This document shows, one piece after another, positions 37,272 to 50,563 of a DNA stretch of 64,000 bases (within the stretch, counting starts at the first letter, position 1; every line of letters starts with the position of its first letter). Location: positions 1 through 64,000 of the forward strand of contig JAPYMA010002791.1 of assembly GCA_035041965.1 (NCBI GenBank), read 5' to 3'. Made by a program: the position numbers and the translations under genes. This DNA comes from Anisakis pegreffii (Eukaryota > Nematoda > Chromadorea > Rhabditida > Anisakidae). The notes below the pieces were generated by a model. The model saw only the letters and a list, made by a program, of their open reading frames with translations. It was not told the DNA's origin and did not search any database.

Positions 37272-40048
37272 TGCTGCTGTAAAGTATTGGTATGTGGAAC
37301 GAAGGAACGAACGCGAGAAAAGCAAATGAAAATGAAAGTATCTACATGTATCATCACCTTTATGAAAGTATCTGTCACCTTTCTTCAACACTGAAACAAA
37401 AACGAATTGTGCATTTTTTTTTCACTGAAACGGCAATGGTGCTAACGTGAAATAATGATGAAAGATGTTCAGGCGGTTAGCGAGGTGGAACTGAAATGAA
37501 CAGACTTCTTTTCCGTTTGGAAAACATCGAAAATACGCGAACACTCTTTCGAAATCAATTTCGAGAGCTGAATGAAACCTTCAGAAAACAAAATCTTCTC
37601 AAAATGTTTCATCCGATTTTCTTTGATAAAATCAGATTTCGTTTTTCTGACTAGAGTCAAAAATCATTTTCGTTGGAAATCTACAGCGATTTCCGAGTAA
37701 AGAAAGATTCCCCCAAAACTACTGAACTCATTCAACGGTCCAAAATTCCAGCCTAATAAAAACTGCAATGTTTTGGTTGAATGATTGATAAATCACTTCA
37801 AATGACTCAAATTTGAATTACACAGATCGATAAAAAAAATCGAGCGGAGCAATTAGATCATTTCCTGATGAATTCAATCAGTTTGATGGGAAGCAATCAA
37901 TGGTATGCGCAATCGTCGCAAGATATTCTCATCATCCAAGCGTCGTTTTCCTTCTTGAAACGTCCTAACAAAACCCTCAAACTATCCCAAATTCGAGATG
38001 CAAGCCAAGTTTCAAACTTGTGATCAAGTCCTTCTGATGCCTCAACAGTGTCTCTAAAAATATTGTATCTTGCATTCCATTACAATCGAATGTCTGTAAG
38101 TGTTGTATCATTTCTTTCTGTCAACAATGCTTTCTGTAATTCAGAGATTTTATGCTCCCTGAATCATCATGGCGCAAGTAAACTTATTGTCCCTTCACAT
38201 AAATTTAAGAAAACACTTTGCTTTTATTGAATCGTCAACATTATGCACGACAGTATCGAACTGAAGAGTATTTTCAATTCATTACTGTTTCATGACTGAA
38301 CAATGCAGACACACACACACATATATTTCCATGATACTAGAAGAATGGTGGAAGATTTCTTTGTTTTTTTGTCAATATTTCAGCTTTTTTTTCGCTACTT
38401 GCTTGGTTGTTGATGAACGACAACAGAGCAAACTGTTCGATGTGGAATAAAATAAAACTTGTTCCGACATCAATGAATTGTTTTTATTTATTAAGTGTTT
38501 GTTATCATCAAGTGTGTGTACTGGTGGTGGTTCGCTTCAATGATGGTATTCGTTATTCGATTACGATCATGCATTCTGAAGTTGCATTCAGTGGCAAACG
38601 ATGCATATGCGCTAAACAGATGAGAGAATTGTCGAACGAACAGATAATCATCACCATCATCATTATTAACATTGTATTACAAAACATCTTTCTTTACTCA
38701 TTTTTCTTGCCTCATATTACATTCATTTCTTTTTGCCACTCTTTTAACGTTCCTTCATTTGGATAAGTAACGAACGCAATGCAGTTAAGATCACATTTTG
38801 AAACATGGCGAACAAAACAAAACATTTTTTCCGCTAAAGACTTTCCCTAAAGAAGACTCGTTAAGAAAGCAAATGCCTGTCAAAAAAAAGATGAAAAATT
38901 TTCGCAAAAAAACGATGTCAATGGTGACCTTGAGTAATAATGCACAAAGGAGTGGAATAAATGTGAGTAGTTGAGGTGTTCCAAGGTATGCATTAATCAA
39001 TTAATGTGAATAAATGGTTGAATGAATTGATTCGACTTTCGTTGCCTTTAGTCAGAAGACTTTTAAAATGAAAAATTAAAGCATCAGAAGACTCGTTCCC
39101 TAAAGAAAGCCTGTCAAAAATTTTGCATTCTAATTTTTTCCGAAGCAACATCTAATCGTAAGTATGCGACAGGATTGTTTCGAGTACTCTGAATAATGTT
39201 TTCGAGAATAGGCAAACTTCATTGAAATGTGCGTTCATAATATTGTACAAGACGGACGATCATTATGAATATACATGTTTGCATTTGGTCATCGCTAAGA
39301 TTAAGGTGAATGAGAACCATGTTTCAAAAAGAATGCGTTTTTGAGAGTTGATTGAGCAATCCAGTCGGAACTCAAGTTGTTTCGCTGAAGCAAACGAATC
39401 CGAATAAGGTTATAAAGAGCTTTAGGAATGCGTCACTTGTCACGATAATGATAGTGATAGTCAAGCGGCATTGAGTGCAACTCGAGATGCAATCTGATAA
39501 GATCAAAGTTTGCAGATCAAAAAGTTCTCATAAACGTTAATTGAAACGATTTCGTATCTTTCTTGATTAATTCCAAGAATTTCAGCAGATTTTCGAGATG
39601 CTTCACAAGGAAAACCATTTTAAAATTATGTCCATCCAGAAAAAAAGGTTTATGCATTGATTCTGGAAGCGGAAATTTCAGAGCAACTGCTGAGAAGTAC
39701 TAACGGATTTCATCATCATTATCATTGGTGTTGTTGTTGTTATTGAATAACAGAATGAATAATTTAATTGATTCAGCATATTCTACTACTACTACAAAAA
39801 CTGACATGTGAAGAGTATTAGAGAAATAGGATTGAAGCGTGACAAACAACAAACGAACACTATGATTATGATACATAAGTTTTATTCGCATCTGTTTAGC
39901 CTCTTGAAATGAATTAATCACCGATTCATTAAGAATTAATTATTCTCATCGTATTATGATCACTTTTGATAAGGCAGTAGTGGAGAAATTGATAAGAAAG
40001 ACAATATATGTCACTGCATCAACGAGATTTGGACTACACAAGAGATGT
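37272..40048. other. Intergenic or unresolved
   Basis: A minus-strand open frame at 37469-37660 and a plus-strand one at 38407-38766 are present without convincing splice or family support. A short CA tract is at about 38309-38321, and a small dispersed duplicate (AGAAGACTCGTT ... GCCTGTCAAAAA) occurs near 38851 and 39085. Confidence 0.4.
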
Positions 40049-41620
40049 TTAACGACGGGTTCCATCTTCGAAGAAAACGCCTCCATCGATCGAGCAATAT
40101 TTCGGGCAAACACCCCTCTCTCCTGGCTTGCCGGGTTGTCCTGCAGGTCCCTTCGGTCCGGGTTGTCCGTCGGCTCCATCTGCTCCATCCGCACCCTTCT
40201 CGCCAGCAGGTCCCATGGGTCCTGGTGCACCGTCCATTCCTGGTTGTCCGGGTGGTCCACGAGGTCCTTGTGGTCCCATATCTCCTACAAATCAATGTGT
40301 GATAACAGAATAGTATAGATATAGATCAGTACGTTGGTTCAGTGACATTCAAGATGATGGGATATAAGTATGTGACCATATTATCTTACCGGGCTCTCCA
40401 GGCTCTCCAGGTTCAAGTGGCTCATCGGGTGCATTCTCGCCTGGTGGTCCGTTTGGTCCAGGAGGTCCCATCTCTCCGGGTTGTCCATCGGGTCCTTTTG
40501 GTCCAGGTTCTCCTGGTGGTCCGTCCATTCCTGGAGCTCCAGCTGGTCCGTCTGGTCCAGGCTCTCCCATTGGTCCTGGTGGTCCTGGTGGGCCGGGTGG
40601 TCCAGCTGGGCAGGGTTTGCATGGTGGTGGAGTGATAGGCTCACAAGGTTGTGCTGGTGGTCGTCCTGGGTTACCGGGAAGACCAGGTGCTCCTGGCTTT
40701 CCGGGTTTACCTGGTCGTCCTTTTGGTCCCTTAGGTCCAGGTGGACCTCGGATACAGCAACCAGCACACTGGTCACTCGTTTGACGTGCCGTTCTGTTGT
40801 GTGCTGGCAGAGGGTTCTGGCCCAAAAGGTCTACGTCGGTCCACGTTTGCTTCGCCGATTGCTGAAATACAAAACCGTATACTACTTCTTACAAATGTTC
40901 TTATCGAATAACACTTGCACACTACCGAAACTCAAATTATCTTCAATCAACAGTCATAATGCATTCAACAACCATAACTTTCGCTAATTTCTACCAATCG
41001 TCAAGTTAACATTCATACATCCCTTTCATTCATTTCATCACCCTTATTCAAATACCTCTCAAAGTGTGCTCAAAATCGCTCCTCAAATTGCCACTGAATT
41101 CACGTCCTCTCCAGTCAACAAATTGGATCTTGCTCATCCAAAACCGCCTTATATTAAATGCAAAGAAATTGATCTAATGCTGGTGATCATCTATCACTTT
41201 ATCAATTGCATGAACAACAAGTAAATTGTATCGAAGTCATATCGAAATTCTTTTGTTCAAATCAATTCGAATCTTTTGGCTCGTAATAAATGAGCAATAA
41301 CAGCAATAATAATAAAGACTCGCGTAATCATAACAATGATCCATACAGTTCATGTTATTGATGGTGATAATTAGCGAAAATAGTAATAGTGATCAGAGTA
41401 GAAAGAATTACAAGCATTGATAAGAATGATAAAAAAAGTGATAAGAATGTGGTACCTTGCAGAAAGTGATCTCAGTGTGCATTTGTCGCCTAACATGATG
41501 AATGTAGTTGTACACCATCGGCAAGGTGATACATACGGATAGAACAGCCACAACCGAGAAGGTGATTGCTGCATAAGCAACAAACTTATAAGCTGTTATC
41601 CTATTTTGGACGTCCATCAT
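40049..41620 (-). CDS. col: Nematode cuticle collagen
   Basis: Structural collagen secreted by the hypodermis into the cuticle. Three exons, 41620-41456, 40861-40390 and 40284-40049, phases 0 and 1, give 290 aa. Order: N-terminal cuticle-collagen block with a membrane/signal stretch ([20 protein letters not shown]), the [12 protein letters not shown] region, a furin-like basic site RTAR, a Cys pair (CAGCC), interrupted Gly-X-Y blocks with the [18 protein letters not shown] interruption, a longer triple helix, and the C-terminal [20 protein letters not shown] tail. This is a standard single-copy layout and length for the family. A TATA box lies about 70 bp upstream. Confidence 0.97.
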
Positions 41621-41686
41621 CCCGAAACTGCGTTTCTAATTTGATCGCAGAATAGAGAGTGTGATTGAAACCACTCGAGTTGTCAC

Positions 41687-41693
41687 TTTTATA
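41687..41693 (-). promoter_or_regulatory. TATA box of the collagen gene
   Basis: TATAAAA on the minus strand, 67 bp upstream of the ATG at 41620. Confidence 0.6.
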
Positions 41694-42598
41694 CTCGTCT
41701 TTTGTTGTGCTCGAAGCAATAAGATGGAATGCAATAAGGCGTAATAGAACAACGCCTTGCTGTTCAGATTTTCTTTGGAGAGGAAGAAATTGGTTTGTTT
41801 CAACTGTGTGTATGTATGTGTGTGTTTGTGTATTTTTTTTTGGTTTGCATTTGCTGTTATTGCATGAGAGTTTTTAGTTAGTTGGTTGCATAATTGCATG
41901 ATCTTCGTTGACTGTAGCACCTTCTTCACTCACATTATTATTAGTATCATTATTGCATTAGCACAAGTATTTCTTGATTCATTCTCTCCTTCTCGTTGCT
42001 CCTTGTTGAATACGTCTAGCAACTCATGCACTGCTTCTTGTGTCACATGAAAACAACACTAACTCGTCAGGCTGATAACACTTCTCTTCACAAGTTTTCT
42101 CAAAAATTTTTCTTCTCCAGCATACTTTTGTCAACGCGTTTTCTTCAGTTCCTTCAGAATTGCGATGGTATTTTTTTCATCACAATCATTCAATTATTAG
42201 CATAATCACCTACTTCGTCGTCATTTTTATTATCAAGTTTCTTTTTTGTTTGCTTGAAAATTATCATTGTGAGCATAACAAATGCCTGTGTCACTTATTC
42301 ATTAACTATATTTAGAAGAATGACATGAAACACATGACGACTGGAGTATAGTGGCGCAGCAGCCTAGATTTCGTCCAAAAGAGGGGGTGCATTTTTGTGC
42401 GTTTATTTTTCTCTTCCGTTCCCCTCCATCCCCCCCCTTTCTGTTCTTTCTGTTCCTCAGTCATTTTTGCACTTGCTTCTCATTGTTGCTCTGCATTTCT
42501 CGTTCTATTTCCGTCTACTTTTTTTTTCTCCTCACTTCCAAATTGGGTACAGCACCACTGCTGATAGACACACCTGATATATTTATTTGTACACATAC
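41694..42598. other. Collagen upstream region and unresolved 3' part of a secreted-protein gene
   Basis: No exon could be firmly joined to the signal-peptide exon at 42599-42688. The nearest candidate (AG before GTGTGTCTATCAGC near 42575) gives only about 13 codons to a stop or a GTGAGG donor. Confidence 0.35.
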
Positions 42599-42688
42599 CT
42601 GATCTGTAGCTGTTGCGAAAACCAGCAGCAACAGCAGCAGCAGCAGCTGGAATGAACAAAACAAAATGGCAAATTTGGAAATAACCAT
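42599..42688 (-). CDS. Signal-peptide first exon with poly-Leu core (partial gene)
   Basis: ATG at 42688 opens a 30-codon frame, MVISKFAILFCSFQ, then eight Leu and VFATATDQ, ending exactly at CAG|GTATGT. This is a textbook signal peptide with cleavage likely near ATA. Six of the eight Leu codons come from a CTG run (42623-42647 as CAG on plus). The rest of the gene is not identified, so the mature product is unknown. The alternative is an unlucky CAG repeat in non-coding DNA, but the coincidence of ATG, charge, core, cleavage site and donor argues against it. Confidence 0.5.
42623..42647. repeat. (CAG)n microsatellite
   Basis: CAGCAGCAACAGCAGCAGCAGCAGC. It encodes the Leu core of the putative signal peptide when read on the minus strand. 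Confidence 0.9.
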
Positions 42689-45600
42689 TAGTCAACGAAA
42701 AAAAAGGTGTATTTGTGAGAAAAATGAAATAATTCTAAAAGGATTTTGATCGTTTTGGGATGCGAACAAATGACATTAATTAACGATTAACATTTAGCAT
42801 TAAGAGGATTTTTCGTGTTTGTATCAATTTGCTGTTTTATTTTTATTTTGCATTTATTTTTATTTTGCATTCTCATTTCTTGTTTTCCTCTTCATTTTTT
42901 TGCTGTTGTATTGGTTGGGTGTTGTTGTTTTTTTCACAGTTGCATTGTGTTTCGTTATTCAATGAAACGCAATGCAATAATTACAGTAATGATTATTTCA
43001 ACTGTTCTCTACTAAAATTACTCGCAGTTGTGCAGATTCCGTTGTTTCGCTTCATTCCAACGTTATTCACCAACATTCTAACGAATCGCACGTACTCGCC
43101 TACTCCATCTTAACTTTACATTCGAAGATTAACGTTCGAACCGACGATACCGATCCTGATTTCATGATTTACATTCGAAAACTCTGATTTAAGAACCATC
43201 GTTCTTTTTTTCATCATCACAAAATTAATGAATTATTCACTTCATTTCTTCACTGATTTTAAAGTCCAGATTGGGTGTAACAATCTGAATTTTAAGAAAA
43301 ACTGACCGAAATTTTCCAATTTCTCATTCTGTTTTTTTGATCAAACCAACATTGGAAAAACGTAATAACTGGTAAACGAGAAATATTTAATTGATATTCT
43401 GCTAATTTTGATGGTCTGCTCTTCTAACAATACCCGGTATCTTGTTATGACCAATGAAAGCTTTCATTCTCCTTCTTCTTATTTTATGCAGTTCCATGAT
43501 TGGATTCAGAGTACTTCATGATATTGTCAATGTGATGCAATAATTTCTATAAGCCATTACTGAACTCAACGGTATTCTGTACGAAAATAAGATAAAATCG
43601 GAATATGAAATAGATTGTAGTCGATCAGATCACACACAAATGAGATCATTCATGTTGTTATCGCTGTAAACTGTCAAGCTGAGTTTGCATTCGGAATAAT
43701 GATTTACAAAATGGTTATGGCTTTTGAGAAGGAATTGCGTTTAAACGAGCGAGAAATTGGGCAGAAACGACGAAGAACTGTACTGTACACTAATCAAATT
43801 TGATTTTTTGCAAGATTAGTTTTCGCAGAAAAGCATGATGAATGTACTGCTGATTTCAGAGAATTTCATTTCAGACTTACTGTGTAATGCCGATAATTGT
43901 AATAATATTGTAATGTTACTGTTTTGTATTATTGATGTTGTGCGGATGGATCAGTGAAAATGCTACGCAAACAGTCTAGTACGGACACATCGAATCGAGT
44001 CGGGTTGAGGACGTTGTGTAAAAGTCTAACAGATCAGACGGAACCGATCTCATGAGTTTTGCTGCTGATGCTACTGATGGTGCTGTAAAAATTTGCAGTT
44101 TTCGTCGCATCTTTCCAGTCATTCATTGAAATTTATTATCAATCGTCGACGACTGTCGTTCATTTCTTCACAACTCATTCTTCAAACTCATTCCTAACAA
44201 GCGCTTCGTCTTTTTTTCCGTCACCATTTTGAATCCAAGAAATTTTTCGTCGTTTGTTGATAACAAATTGCACAGTTTCGCAGGAATCGCGTTTGATGGT
44301 GGCGTTCATTTTTCATGATTGTGCTCGCTCATGGAACATGATTGATTCTCATCGCCACGGATTGAGCATTTTTGCCGTTCTTTTGCACTTCTCCTAAATT
44401 GTTTGTGCTTGCTGATGCAAATAAAAATTTCTTTTATTTTTTCTTGATTTTCTGACTGCAGTCGTCGCATATACCACACAAATATAGAAATGAACAGCGA
44501 TGTAATGGTGACCGTTGTATGTGTGCAGTTGAAGTGTTGCTTCATCAAGTGAACATTCATTCATGTGAACATACAGCATGAACACTCTAAAGAGGATCGA
44601 TCACCACAAAGCTGCACAAACACATAATCCATCCGTTTCGTTGAACGAATGCTAACAATCAGCACATTCACCTGGTGGGTTCATCTATTGGTGAATGATC
44701 ACCAGTGCCAGACGATAGCCAAACTTTTGCTTAGCAGAGGTGATGGGATCCAATCTCACTATCAGACACTTTCATTAATAACTGCTCCACTGAAAATTCT
44801 AGTTGTAAGGTGATCCGCAGTCAAATACCACTGAGAACATTTACATGAGATAATCAAGGATTCAACTTATAACTGAGGCAATACACTGACATCGACAGAT
44901 TCCTATGAACCAGATAAGATTTTGCTCCTCTATGCAATCGATACGAATGATCGAAATCAAATACGGTCAGTAGATCAAAACACCAGAAGTACAATTTTTG
45001 CTAAATATGCATGTGCGCAGTGAATTTGATACGATTCTCAAGATTCTCACTTGGCAACTCAGCTTTAGAGAATGTTAATGATAAGACCGTTGAGTTACTC
45101 GATTGAATACTCTGATTTTCGGCACTTTGTTTCGCATAGTGAGTGGTGGAATTTTCTCACAGAACGAATCTCTCATCAAAAACGAATTCGACAAATCGAC
45201 GAAAATTCCATTGTGATCATTAAAAATCGACATTGGTAATCAATTTCAATTAGCAATTTGAAATCGAATGAATATTGTGATTTTGTTGAGGGAGAGAAAA
45301 GTTTTGAGAGAAGTTTCGAAGGAATGTTGCATACGAGCAAATGCCGTATTGAAACGTATGCGTCAGCATTCTTTTGTTTAATTAGTGGTCGCATTCTTGA
45401 AAGGAGGACGATGAGAGAGGTGCTTCTATAAAAACGCAATTTAACGAAACGTTTGCAATGTCAAAATGTTGAGCTGCTGAAAAAAAAATAACACAGACCG
45501 AAAGGTATTTTAATAAGATTTTGTCTTCTTTTTCACACTCTCTTTGTTTTTCTCATCCAATAAGTTCCAAAAAAGATAATTCAATAACAGTTGAATGCAG

Positions 45601-47541
45601 GTTAGGAACCGCACCCTAAACTGAATCAACTGAGAATTTGTGCTCGTTTAGAACAACTGAATCATTACTTTGTGTTGCCGCCGGAAAATTCTTCCAATAA
45701 TTCGGATTATATTTATAAAACCATATTAGAGGAGAAACAACATCTATTGCGATCTATTTGCATTGTTTTGTTGGAAAAATCAGACCATCTCATTGGTTCA
45801 ATGATGATCATACTACGGTAGGGATGAATCCCTATGATTATATCGAGTTTCATTCTTTCGCGAAGAATGAGGAGAGAAAGCTGATTCGTTGAATTGTGAT
45901 GATGAAGAAACGGGAAGTTGGCGAATTTCGAACAATGATTCATTGAGTCTGATTGAGCGACGGGTAATGTTTCGGGTTTACGAAATAGTTTTGTTGGTTG
46001 AATTTGCAGTGAAAAATGCACAGGACTCGAATTGTTTTGAAAAATCATCAGACATCTATGCATTCCTCAGATGAATGTCTGAAAGCGGTTACGATTTCAG
46101 CACTCAAAGTCACTTGAAATTATAGAAACATTCCGATTGACATCATCAACTCGTATTTGCCGTATATCTCGTTTGTATAGAGCTTCGATCATGTTTGCGA
46201 TCAAAATCTAACCAGCAAACACTTTGACAGTAATCTTTCAATAGCTCGATTTTTCTTTACTCATCACTTGCACCTTAAGAGTTGTTTCATTCAGCCTTCT
46301 ACGTTGAATATTACCCCGCAATCAGACTCAAAACCCTTACAGTCAGCTGTATCGATGCAACAACTATGAACAAAAGTTTATGATAAGTATGAACAAAGTG
46401 ATCACTGAAGTGCACTCCAATTTCGGTCTCAATTAATGCCGACCGAATCTCACCATCGAATTAGGCTCCTCAATTGCTGTACAGTGTGTGATATGGAATG
46501 TACATTCACGTACACAAAATACGTTCATGAGTTGTCATTAAGAACAACAACTTGTTTAGAAATTTTATGGTGTAGCATCAGTATACATTTCTATTATTGT
46601 CATCACTCTAGAGTATCATCAGCCCATTCGTTTCGATAACACCAACGGAAACGCCAATACAAGAGACAAATAGAAACGTCTCATTCCGAATATAAATAAG
46701 CTGAATTTAATAATGTGCAATAATGTGCATTCCGTCATTTTCCGGTCGTTCCATAAGTGAATTCCCAGGAAACAACCACACCCTTTTGGTGTGGCTGATA
46801 ATAGACACTTTCTGAAAAAGCCATTGAAATGCTCATTCATTGAAACAGCAATGGAATGGCAAACTTAAAGAAGACGAATCGTTTTGAAGTGAACAATAAT
46901 TGATGGGTTAAAATATCACAAGCGAATTGTTGTTGTTGTTATGCATTTACCTCATTGAGTGGATGTGGCACTAGTGTGAACATGCCATGCATATGTAGTT
47001 GAAGAAATTCAATGAATAACGAAAGAACAATTCACCGAGTAATCAAACAATGCCTGTGTAATAACGCATTTCCCCTCGACAACGAACCTGCATGATTTTC
47101 TGGTACTAACAATAATTTTCTGATAGTGTTTCCGACTGTATTCAAAGACAGTCAACTGTTACTAAGCAAATCTGAGAATACTCATAGCGCGAACATGATC
47201 AACATCTGACAATGAGAATCTTTGACTGCTCAACCCAAACATCAAACGCAGAGTGTGCCGGTGTGTTCAAACCGCTTAGCTATAAGAAGTATATTCCGAA
47301 ATTCAGCTACATCTTAAAATGACAGCATAATTCACCGACAACATATATGCCTGATACTGTGTAACGCTTTGAATTGGATCATGCAAATAAAGTTGGCTAT
47401 TGCTGGGCAAACTTGATTGTGAGGATATAATTTTTGAACGTGCTACTTCTGCGAATCCTTATCAGTCAACCTAGACAAAGATCACATAGAGATCAATATG
47501 TTCAAATCGCTCGGTTGTAATTATATCTTCCGAAATTTAGC
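42689..47541. other. Long stretch without a supported gene
   Basis: AT-rich, many stops in all frames. Open frames at 45713-46063 (-) and 45889-46074 (+) overlap each other and lack splice context. Confidence 0.4.
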
Positions 47542-48985
47542 TATTTATTTGGAACTGAGCAAACAATTTCGTTGAGAACGGTAATTCAGATATTGCTGGT
47601 ATGAGGTAAAATCTGCATAATGAATATAATACAATAGCACTGGAACAGAGCATTTCTGAAGCAGTATAAGGAAGTCATCATTGTAAGTGTGTTCATAATA
47701 GATGTGATCAATTTATAATGCGTGTGATCATTAGAACCAGTTTATTTCTGATATATGTGATAAGAAGTTACTGATTAATTAGGAATACGACCTCAAACTT
47801 ACAGTCTTCAACGAACCATCCACATTGCACCCAACTTTTACCTGTGTTCTTTGACGAACTGTCTTAGCTGTTTCTTGAGCTTCGTTATTGAGGTGAGATG
47901 AGAAGATTAACAGCAAAATAATGACAATACAATAATAATTAAAGAAACATTTTATTCAATTAGTAAATTTTTGAAGAAGTTTACATATTTTCATTCATTT
48001 ATGCATCATCCATCCATCTATCCAATCCAATCGTCGTTCGTTCATGGAAATTTGATCAGATTACTCTAACTAAATCAGCACATTATCAATTCAATATTGC
48101 CATATAAAGAAACAATAATATGTCCCTTCAAAATGCTGTGCTCATTAAGAAACTTTTATTCGAAATAGAGCAAATACGAGCGAAAAACAAATTTACGCTG
48201 ATCTAATCTTTGAGTGTCATCTTAACATTCATCTCATACATCCACTCCAGACATTTTTCCAGTTTCATTTCGATCCATTTTGAGCGAAAAGGGTAAACTT
48301 TTTTCTCCAGAAGTTAATACAAAAAAAAATACAAAATAACATTCAAAGAACAACAAATAACACATGTTCACACAAATCAAACTATTAAAACATTTATTTG
48401 ACGAATAAAGAATTTTGTTAATATAAATAAATGATTTAAGAAACGACAACAATGAGATAATTTGATTTAACGATGTGTAAGCAATATACCAACGCGTGTA
48501 TACTTGTGGATCATCACCAACACGAAAATCCTCCATTCATAACTCTCCAAAGGGTAACATTTTAGTCGAAGAGGGAAGAAACTGCTGAATTCGTGATAAA
48601 CAAATGTGACTATGTACTAAGGGAATCAGAATGCTAACGTGAGAGCAATTCTTGTGATGTTCATACTATCCATTCGATCCCAAGTAGAAATGGAAACCTA
48701 GCGAAGCCATCCATCTCACATCACTAGTAAAATTAGAAACAAGTTCATTCATGCAAGACGGAGCTTTGAATCCGAGAGAACCTCAACAGAATGTGATTGT
48801 CCAAAGAATGAATCAGAGAACAATTGCGACTGATAGGTTTAGTAGGCAGTTAGCTTTACGAATTATAACGTCAGATCTTCTCCACACGTCGGTCGGATTG
48901 ATTCGTTTGCTTCTCAAAATGAAAATCGTTCCAAATGCACAAAGGAAAAACAAAACGAAACTGAAAATAATGAAAACTACTGGAA
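47542..48985 (-). CDS. Unresolved minus-strand gene candidate, several short exons
   Basis: Several exon-like pieces lie in order on the minus strand. At about 48806-48985 a TTTTCAG acceptor precedes a hydrophobic helix and a basic stretch (LRSKRINPTDVWRRSDVIIR). At about 48483-48560 two frames are open (one contains MEDFRVGDDPQVYTRW). At about 48251-48296 the frame KWIEMKLEKCLEWMYEMN ends at a GTTAAG donor or runs to a TAG at 48206. At about 47845-47883 the frame LKKQLRQFVKEH ends at AG|GTAAAA. At 47655-47542 an acceptor CTTCAG opens a terminal frame. Phases can be made to fit in more than one way, so the model is not unique. I do not recognise the protein. Confidence 0.25.
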
Positions 48986-50538
48986 AATGAACATTGAACA
49001 GACGATGACGATGGAATACATATAATTAATTTTTGAAAAAAAAGTAATCGTAATAATAGTAATGATTATAGGCATATAACAAAAGTAATATGAATAATGA
49101 TGTTGATCATGAAAATAATACTATGATAGTGTTGTTACAATAAGAAGACTGAGAATAGTGTTCATAAGAGTACAATTTTCAAAACAGCAAATTGGACGAA
49201 AACGAAATTGAATATTCAATATTCATTGCTTATGACAATTGAAATGAACAAAATTTATTGCGAAAAAAAACAAAAAATATTTGTAAAATATCATATCAAA
49301 AAAAAACTAAAACTTTCATATAATGTGTCCTCTCATATTAAGAAAATCAACAAAACCAATTGACTCAGTCACCATATCAATAACATTTCTCGCAAAAAAA
49401 CGTTTTAAAGATCTACTCAAATCTCAATCTTCCGAAAACCACTTCAACAAAGATGCAATGTTTTAACTTACTATCAGAATGGAACATTCCCATCTTACAT
49501 GATGCAAATACCACAAGACTGCAAAAAAATCATATCACTCATTTTCACTCATTTTCTCAAGGTACTATAAAAGATTCAACGACTACAGATACATCCGAAG
49601 GAACACTTCGCTTTCAGTAACTGCTGTTCAGTCCATCAAAAAGTCGACTTCAAAAGTTACCTCGACCAGCAATCTCATTCATCTTCAACCTAACAAAGTA
49701 TCATCTTACTATCGAAAACAACAAAACCAATAACAGTACGAAACGCCAGAATGCGTATATATCGCATTATAAATGACTGATAGCATCTGACTGCAGAATG
49801 GTTACAATAATTATAATGATAACGATATCATACTGACGTCAAGAAGTGTATGTCAAGGATATTGAGCCAGATACACGTGTGTGTGATAAATCATAGAGCA
49901 TGCATATGGTCAGCAGATATAAACGACAACATATATCCACAATCCATAGCGATAACATTATCATTAATATTATTACTATTATCATTAAACGAGTTGTTCA
50001 GAATCAGGATTATAGAGTGAGAAACACGATGGATGCATGGATATATGATGTTCTAAGCATTAATGTTGCTCTTTTCTGTTGCATCAACCTTTGTTTGTTC
50101 CTTCCTCTCTTTCTTCACATCTGAAATTAATCCAAGTTCGAGATGAGATCGAAGTCGTTTGATTGCTTTTTGAAAAGACACAACACCTTAACTGATTCAT
50201 TTATATGTCAGCGTGAGACGTTTACATTTAGCGATCGGTGAAAAAATATTAACGTTACAAGTGCTCTCAGTAGTCTCATCGTTCTTGTCGAGTCGAATTA
50301 AGCGATAAAACAGTGATACGGATTAAAGCTAGGGTAATTCTTAAGCAGAACGAACGAACATAGCGCAGAGAATACTCTTAGAGCGTAAAGTTTATCTTTC
50401 ACTCTTTCACACTCCAGATTGCATCGTCTTAAGGCTAGAATTGCGATAGTCGCATATCCTATTCGACGATTACAAATGGCGATTTGTTAACGGGTATGCT
50501 TTTATGTGTGTACTTCACCATTGTTATCACCACTGTCA

Positions 50539-50563
50539 TATTATTATTATTATTATTATTATT
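50539..50563. repeat. (TTA)n microsatellite
   Basis: About eight uninterrupted TTA triplets. Confidence 0.9.

Noticed and set aside
38407..38766. 119-residue plus-strand open frame
   Set aside because: Hydrophobic, low-complexity ending, no splice sites, no recognisable motif; likely chance in AT-rich DNA.
40481..40987. 168-residue Trp/Ser-rich open frame antisense to the collagen
   Set aside because: It is the complement of Gly-Pro codons; composition is dictated by the collagen on the other strand.
45713..46074. Overlapping open frames on both strands (116 aa and 61 aa)
   Set aside because: Neither has a family match I recognise or supporting splice context, and they exclude each other.
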